64,000 nt of DNA from Embleya hyalina (lineage in GTDB: Bacteria > Actinomycetota > Actinomycetes > Streptomycetales > Streptomycetaceae). The position numbers and the translations under genes are program-made. Below are positions 61,269 to 64,000 of this stretch, one piece after another. Position 1 is the stretch's first letter. Each line of letters begins with the position of its first letter. The notes below the pieces were generated by a model that saw nothing but the letters and a program-made list of their open reading frames with translations, searched no databases and had not been told where the DNA came from. The DNA is taken from assembly GCF_003967355.1 (NCBI RefSeq), contig NZ_BIFH01000022.1, positions 186,001-250,000 on the forward strand, given 5' to 3'.

Positions 61269-62672
61269 ATGCGTGAAAAGGGCAGCGCCGGCGCCGGTCC
61301 CGTTCCCCCGTGGCCCACCTACGAGGCGTTCCTGCGCGAACACGGCGATCCGGCACCGGATTCCGGATGCGGCGCATCCTGCGGGCGCGCCGGCCACGTG
61401 TGCGACGACCCGGGTCGGGTGATCGTGCGGGGCTGGTCGCGGCGGATGGACGAGGTGTCCGCCGCGGCGGGCCTGCTCGAACACTGGCTGCCGGCGCCGT
61501 CGGGGGCCGACGGGTCGACGTGGCGGGTGTCCGTGTTCCGTACGACATCCGGTGGGGCGAGCCGGGCGAGCGATCGTGACCGCGCGCCGATCGACGCCCT
61601 GGCGGAGGTCACGGGCGTCGCCGGGTACCCGGGGGTGTTCGTCGACGCCGGAGCGGCCGGACGACGACACCCCGTCGCGGTACGACCGCTTCCCTCCGCC
61701 GTCGGAGCGGCCCCGACGGTCCCGACGCACGGGGACGAGCGGCCCATCGTCGCCGGGGTCACGCGATCGCTCGTGGCGACACTCGACCCCGGCGGAGAGG
61801 CGACAAACGACGTCCGGGTCCGGCTGCTCGTCGCGCATCTCGCCGGTGTGCTCGTCCGCGACGGGGGTCACGAAGTGCTGTGGGTGGACGTCGCCCACGA
61901 GCCCGGCGGCGACCCGATCGACGGCGAGCTGCACCTGCTGTTTCGTCACCGCGACGGCCCGATCACCCGGCTGGCGGTGGCGCCCGTACGCACACACGCC
62001 GAGGGCCGCGCACGGCCGGATCCGGCCTGTGTCCTGGCCGGCCATCGCGGATGCGGCTCGCTGGGCGAGGAGGACCATCGCCGCGCCGCCTTCCGTACGC
62101 GAACCGCCTGTACCACCGCGCTCCTCGCCGAATTCCTGAACCTGAACAACAACGAGCCGATGACCTGCACGGTCGCGGTCGAACCCCACGGTCTCGACTT
62201 GCCCGACGATCCGCGGGCCGACGACCGGGAGGTGTGGACCCGGTTCCGCGCCTCACCGCTGTGGAGCGAGATCCGGGAAGGTACTGAACTCCCTTATGAA
62301 TCATGGGAGTTCGATCACAACCACCACGACGACGGGCTGTTCCGGGTGGACGCCTCGGGCCTGACCGCGCTCGTGGACGCCGTTCGGGAGGAACTCGTGG
62401 GCAGCCACATGATGTCGTCCGGCCACGACGAGGCGAGGACGTCGGCCGATCCGACCGGACACCTCCTCCCATGGCTCGTCCGCGATCTCTTCGCCGAGGT
62501 GACCTACCGGGTCTTCGGCGCCGTGCCCGAGGCACCACGACTCGCCTACGCCGCGGGACTGCCCTTCCACTGGTTCGACGGCGAGTACACCGAGGACCGG
62601 CAGGACTTCGGCGTCCTGGTCCTGGTCGGCCCCGAAAACGTAGGCATCGTCACCATCGACGCCCGCGCGTGA
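61269..62672 (+). CDS. hypothetical protein
   Basis: A 467-aa soluble protein I do not recognise. The N-terminus has four cysteines in CGASCGRAGHVC (about 34-45), which could bind a metal. Later come DHNHHDDGLFRVD and a stretch with FEVTYRVFGAV- and GEYTEDRQDFGVLVLVGPEN-like segments. There is no signal peptide or membrane helix. It lies divergent from the GNAT gene and is convergent with the gene pair at 62718-63703. Confidence 0.65.
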   Translation: MREKGSAGAGPVPPWPTYEAFLREHGDPAPDSGCGASCGRAGHVCDDPGRVIVRGWSRRMDEVSAAAGLLEHWLPAPSGADGSTWRVSVFRTTSGGASRASDRDRAPIDALAEVTGVAGYPGVFVDAGAAGRRHPVAVRPLPSAVGAAPTVPTHGDERPIVAGVTRSLVATLDPGGEATNDVRVRLLVAHLAGVLVRDGGHEVLWVDVAHEPGGDPIDGELHLLFRHRDGPITRLAVAPVRTHAEGRARPDPACVLAGHRGCGSLGEEDHRRAAFRTRTACTTALLAEFLNLNNNEPMTCTVAVEPHGLDLPDDPRADDREVWTRFRASPLWSEIREGTELPYESWEFDHNHHDDGLFRVDASGLTALVDAVREELVGSHMMSSGHDEARTSADPTGHLLPWLVRDLFAEVTYRVFGAVPEAPRLAYAAGLPFHWFDGEYTEDRQDFGVLVLVGPENVGIVTIDARA

Positions 62673-62717
62673 TCGACCGGACGGACCTCGACACACGTCC
62701 AACAGACGGTCGGTGCG

Positions 62718-63245
62718 TCAGCGCACGGCCTCCAACACGGCCTCGCACAGCGCGACGTCCACGGCGTCGACAGGGACGAGCAGATCGGCCTCGAGCAGCA
62801 GGATCGTCGCCTCGGGGCGGATGTCGTAGAACTCGACGACCTCCTTGAGCCCCATCCCGGTCCGGATGATCCCGACACCCCGACCGGTCGACCCGTCGAG
62901 GCCCCGGGTGAGCCACCAGAGGCCGTCCATCACATACATCGCGTCGACCTCGTCGAACGCGCCCAGACGCCACGCCCGGGCCACCATGCCGCAGACGGTG
63001 TCCCAGAACAACGGCGCCGGCGAGCCCGCGAGGGCCCGCCGGCTTCGCTCGGCGAGGCGGACGACCATGGCGTCCACACCCGCCTCCGAGGGCGCGCCCA
63101 TCGCGGCGAGATCGACGACCACCGACCAGTCGCAGCCCAGACGCACGAGACGGTTCGCGATCCCCGGCCAACCGTCGTGCGCGATCTCGCCGGCGGGACC
63201 GGTGGCCAGGGAATGAATCACCTGGACCAATCCCGGAGCCGTCAC
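62718..63245 (-). CDS. hypothetical protein coupled to a PadR gene
   Basis: A 175-aa predicted helical protein (IHSLATGPAGEIAHDGWPGIANRLVRLG, CGMVARAWRLGAFDEVDAMYVMDGLWWL, RTGMGLKEVVEFYDIRPEATILLLEADLLVPVD). The GTG at 63245 overlaps the stop of the PadR gene (GTGA), so the two are made together. I see no catalytic motif. It may be the effector or partner of the regulator. Confidence 0.65.
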   Translation of the reverse strand: MTAPGLVQVIHSLATGPAGEIAHDGWPGIANRLVRLGCDWSVVVDLAAMGAPSEAGVDAMVVRLAERSRRALAGSPAPLFWDTVCGMVARAWRLGAFDEVDAMYVMDGLWWLTRGLDGSTGRGVGIIRTGMGLKEVVEFYDIRPEATILLLEADLLVPVDAVDVALCEAVLEAVR

Positions 63246-63703
63246 GACCGTGGGGTGTACACGCGAGACACCGACGTACCACCCTTCCCACCCGGCGGGT
63301 CGAGCTCCCCGCGGGCCACCTCGCTCGACGGCGCCGGCGCGCCGGCGCCGTCGTCGACCGCCCCCGCTGCCCGTGACCCGGTCGCGCGCGAGGGAGGCTC
63401 GGCGGCCAGTGCCTCACGCACCGACTCCATCACGAGCCGACGCTCCTCCGCCAACACCTGTTCCGCTCTCGCCGTGACCCGGTACACCCGACGGATCGTG
63501 CCCTCGACCACCCGCTGCTCCGACACCAGCAGTTCCTCCGCCTCCATACGGCGCAGCGTGGGGTACAGCACCCCGCCGGTCACCTCGTACCCGAGCCCCG
63601 TCAGACTCCGCAGCAGACTCGCCCCGTGAGCCGAACCGCCCGCGGCGGTCAGCCGCAGGACGTGTGATCGCAACGCCGCCCGTGTCGGCCTGCCCGTCCC
63701 CAT
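63242..63703 (-). CDS. PadR-family transcriptional regulator
   Basis: A 153-aa winged-helix regulator. The N-terminal HTH runs about 5-70: VLRLTAAGGSAHGASLLRSLTGLGYEVTGGVLYPTLRRMEAEELLVSEQ, then RRVYRVTARAEQVLAEERR. The region after about 110 is disordered (Pro/Gly/Ala). PadR proteins repress in response to a phenolic acid or antibiotic. I chose the ATG at 63703; the frame is open upstream but without homology. It is first in a two-gene unit. Confidence 0.85.
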   Translation of the reverse strand: MGTGRPTRAALRSHVLRLTAAGGSAHGASLLRSLTGLGYEVTGGVLYPTLRRMEAEELLVSEQRVVEGTIRRVYRVTARAEQVLAEERRLVMESVREALAAEPPSRATGSRAAGAVDDGAGAPAPSSEVARGELDPPGGKGGTSVSRVYTPRS

Positions 63704-64000
63704 CACGACGCTCCGCGACCAGGCTCGTCGCACGGAGCCGACCGGCCTCGAACCCCGACCGGACCGGTGCTCCCGCGAACCGCGCGAGCGGCACACGATT
63801 CGACCCGCCTCCCGCGTTTCCCCGCATTGTGTTCCACGCCCGGTACCGTGTCCCGCGGACTGCGGGACCCGCTTGTAGAAACCCGCCGCCGGCCACGAAG
63901 TCCCCGTCGCGGCCCGGGAGTACGGGTATCGGATCGTTGTGGCGACCGCGGTGGACGTCCGGGCCTTCGGCTCTTGTTCCCCCGGCCCGTGTTCGGGTCC
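63704..64000. other. 297-bp end of window without a supported gene
   Basis: Upstream of the PadR gene on the minus strand. GC-rich frames exist on both strands, but none has a family motif or a ribosome binding site; a gene starting beyond the edge cannot be excluded. Confidence 0.4.

Noticed and set aside
63414-63896. A 160-codon minus-strand frame running past the PadR start
   Set aside because: Glycine/arginine-rich shadow overlapping the PadR gene in another frame, with no homology or ribosome binding site.
1-64000. CRISPR arrays, rRNA or tRNA genes
   Set aside because: No regularly spaced repeats, no cloverleaf with T-loop GGTTCRA, and no conserved rRNA sequence noticed by eye.

Overview
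The window is high-GC DNA (most third codon positions are G or C) with GTG starts, ATGA/GTGA stop-start overlaps, LuxR/PadR/MocR/TetR regulators, F420-type LLM and PaaX-family genes, and an orphan PP2C phosphatase with a HATPase domain. This fits a large Streptomycetaceae-like actinomycete chromosome, in an accessory, catabolism-rich part. No rRNA, tRNA, CRISPR array or transposase was seen.

Layout. 1-1.5 kb: a truncated RibD/DHFR-fold reductase and an alpha/beta hydrolase. 1.6-7.0 kb: a small natural-product cassette, with a cytochrome P450, a thioesterase and a free-standing adenylation-PCP protein in one minus-strand operon. Divergent from it, across a 530-bp control region, is an ornithine-decarboxylase-fold PLP enzyme. 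7.2-9.7 kb: a PAS-PAS-GAF-SpoIIE-HATPase signalling protein. 9.8-29.1 kb: an apparent catabolic regulon. It has an AMP-forming acyl-CoA ligase, a TetR repressor, an FAH-fold hydrolase, an acyl-CoA carboxylase (biotin carboxylase/BCCP plus carboxyltransferase), a CitE-like lyase, two MaoC hydratases, a cupin, an LLM monooxygenase and an NTF2-fold protein. It also has a ribose-type ABC importer (with ATPase and permease fused), an aldehyde dehydrogenase, an acyl-CoA dehydrogenase and an SDR. 29.2-43.7 kb: mixed genes, namely a broken acetyltransferase, an MFS exporter, a frameshifted methyltransferase, a HEAT-like protein, secreted proteins, a Tat-exported flavin oxidase, a 966-aa TPR/SUKH-like protein, a cupin, an epimerase, a MocR regulator and a GNAT. 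43.7-53.8 kb: a salicylate-to-gentisate catabolic locus (AMP ligase, gentisate dioxygenase, FAH-fold hydrolase with a frameshift, salicylyl-CoA-hydroxylase-like FAD monooxygenase, ADP-forming CoA ligase) with a PaaX regulator and an aromatic-acid MFS permease. 53.8-64 kb: a quinone oxidoreductase, a metallophosphoesterase, a propeller-like protein between two 24-bp direct repeats, a large LuxR regulator, a GNAT, unknown proteins and a PadR regulator.

The strongest non-gene signal is a 15-bp imperfect palindrome, roughly C(A/G)A(A/G)C-N4-GTTTGT. It occurs in six promoter regions between 7.1 and 20.7 kb: in front of the phosphatase, the TetR gene, the FAH/carboxylase operon, the divergent MaoC/carboxyltransferase pair, the NTF2-fold gene and the ABC importer. 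In two of these it lies just after a clear TTGACC...TAGNTT promoter. I infer that the TetR protein at 11420 represses all of these units, which would make them one inducible uptake-and-degradation system for an unidentified carboxylic acid or cyclic substrate. I do not recognise this exact gene set as a described pathway.
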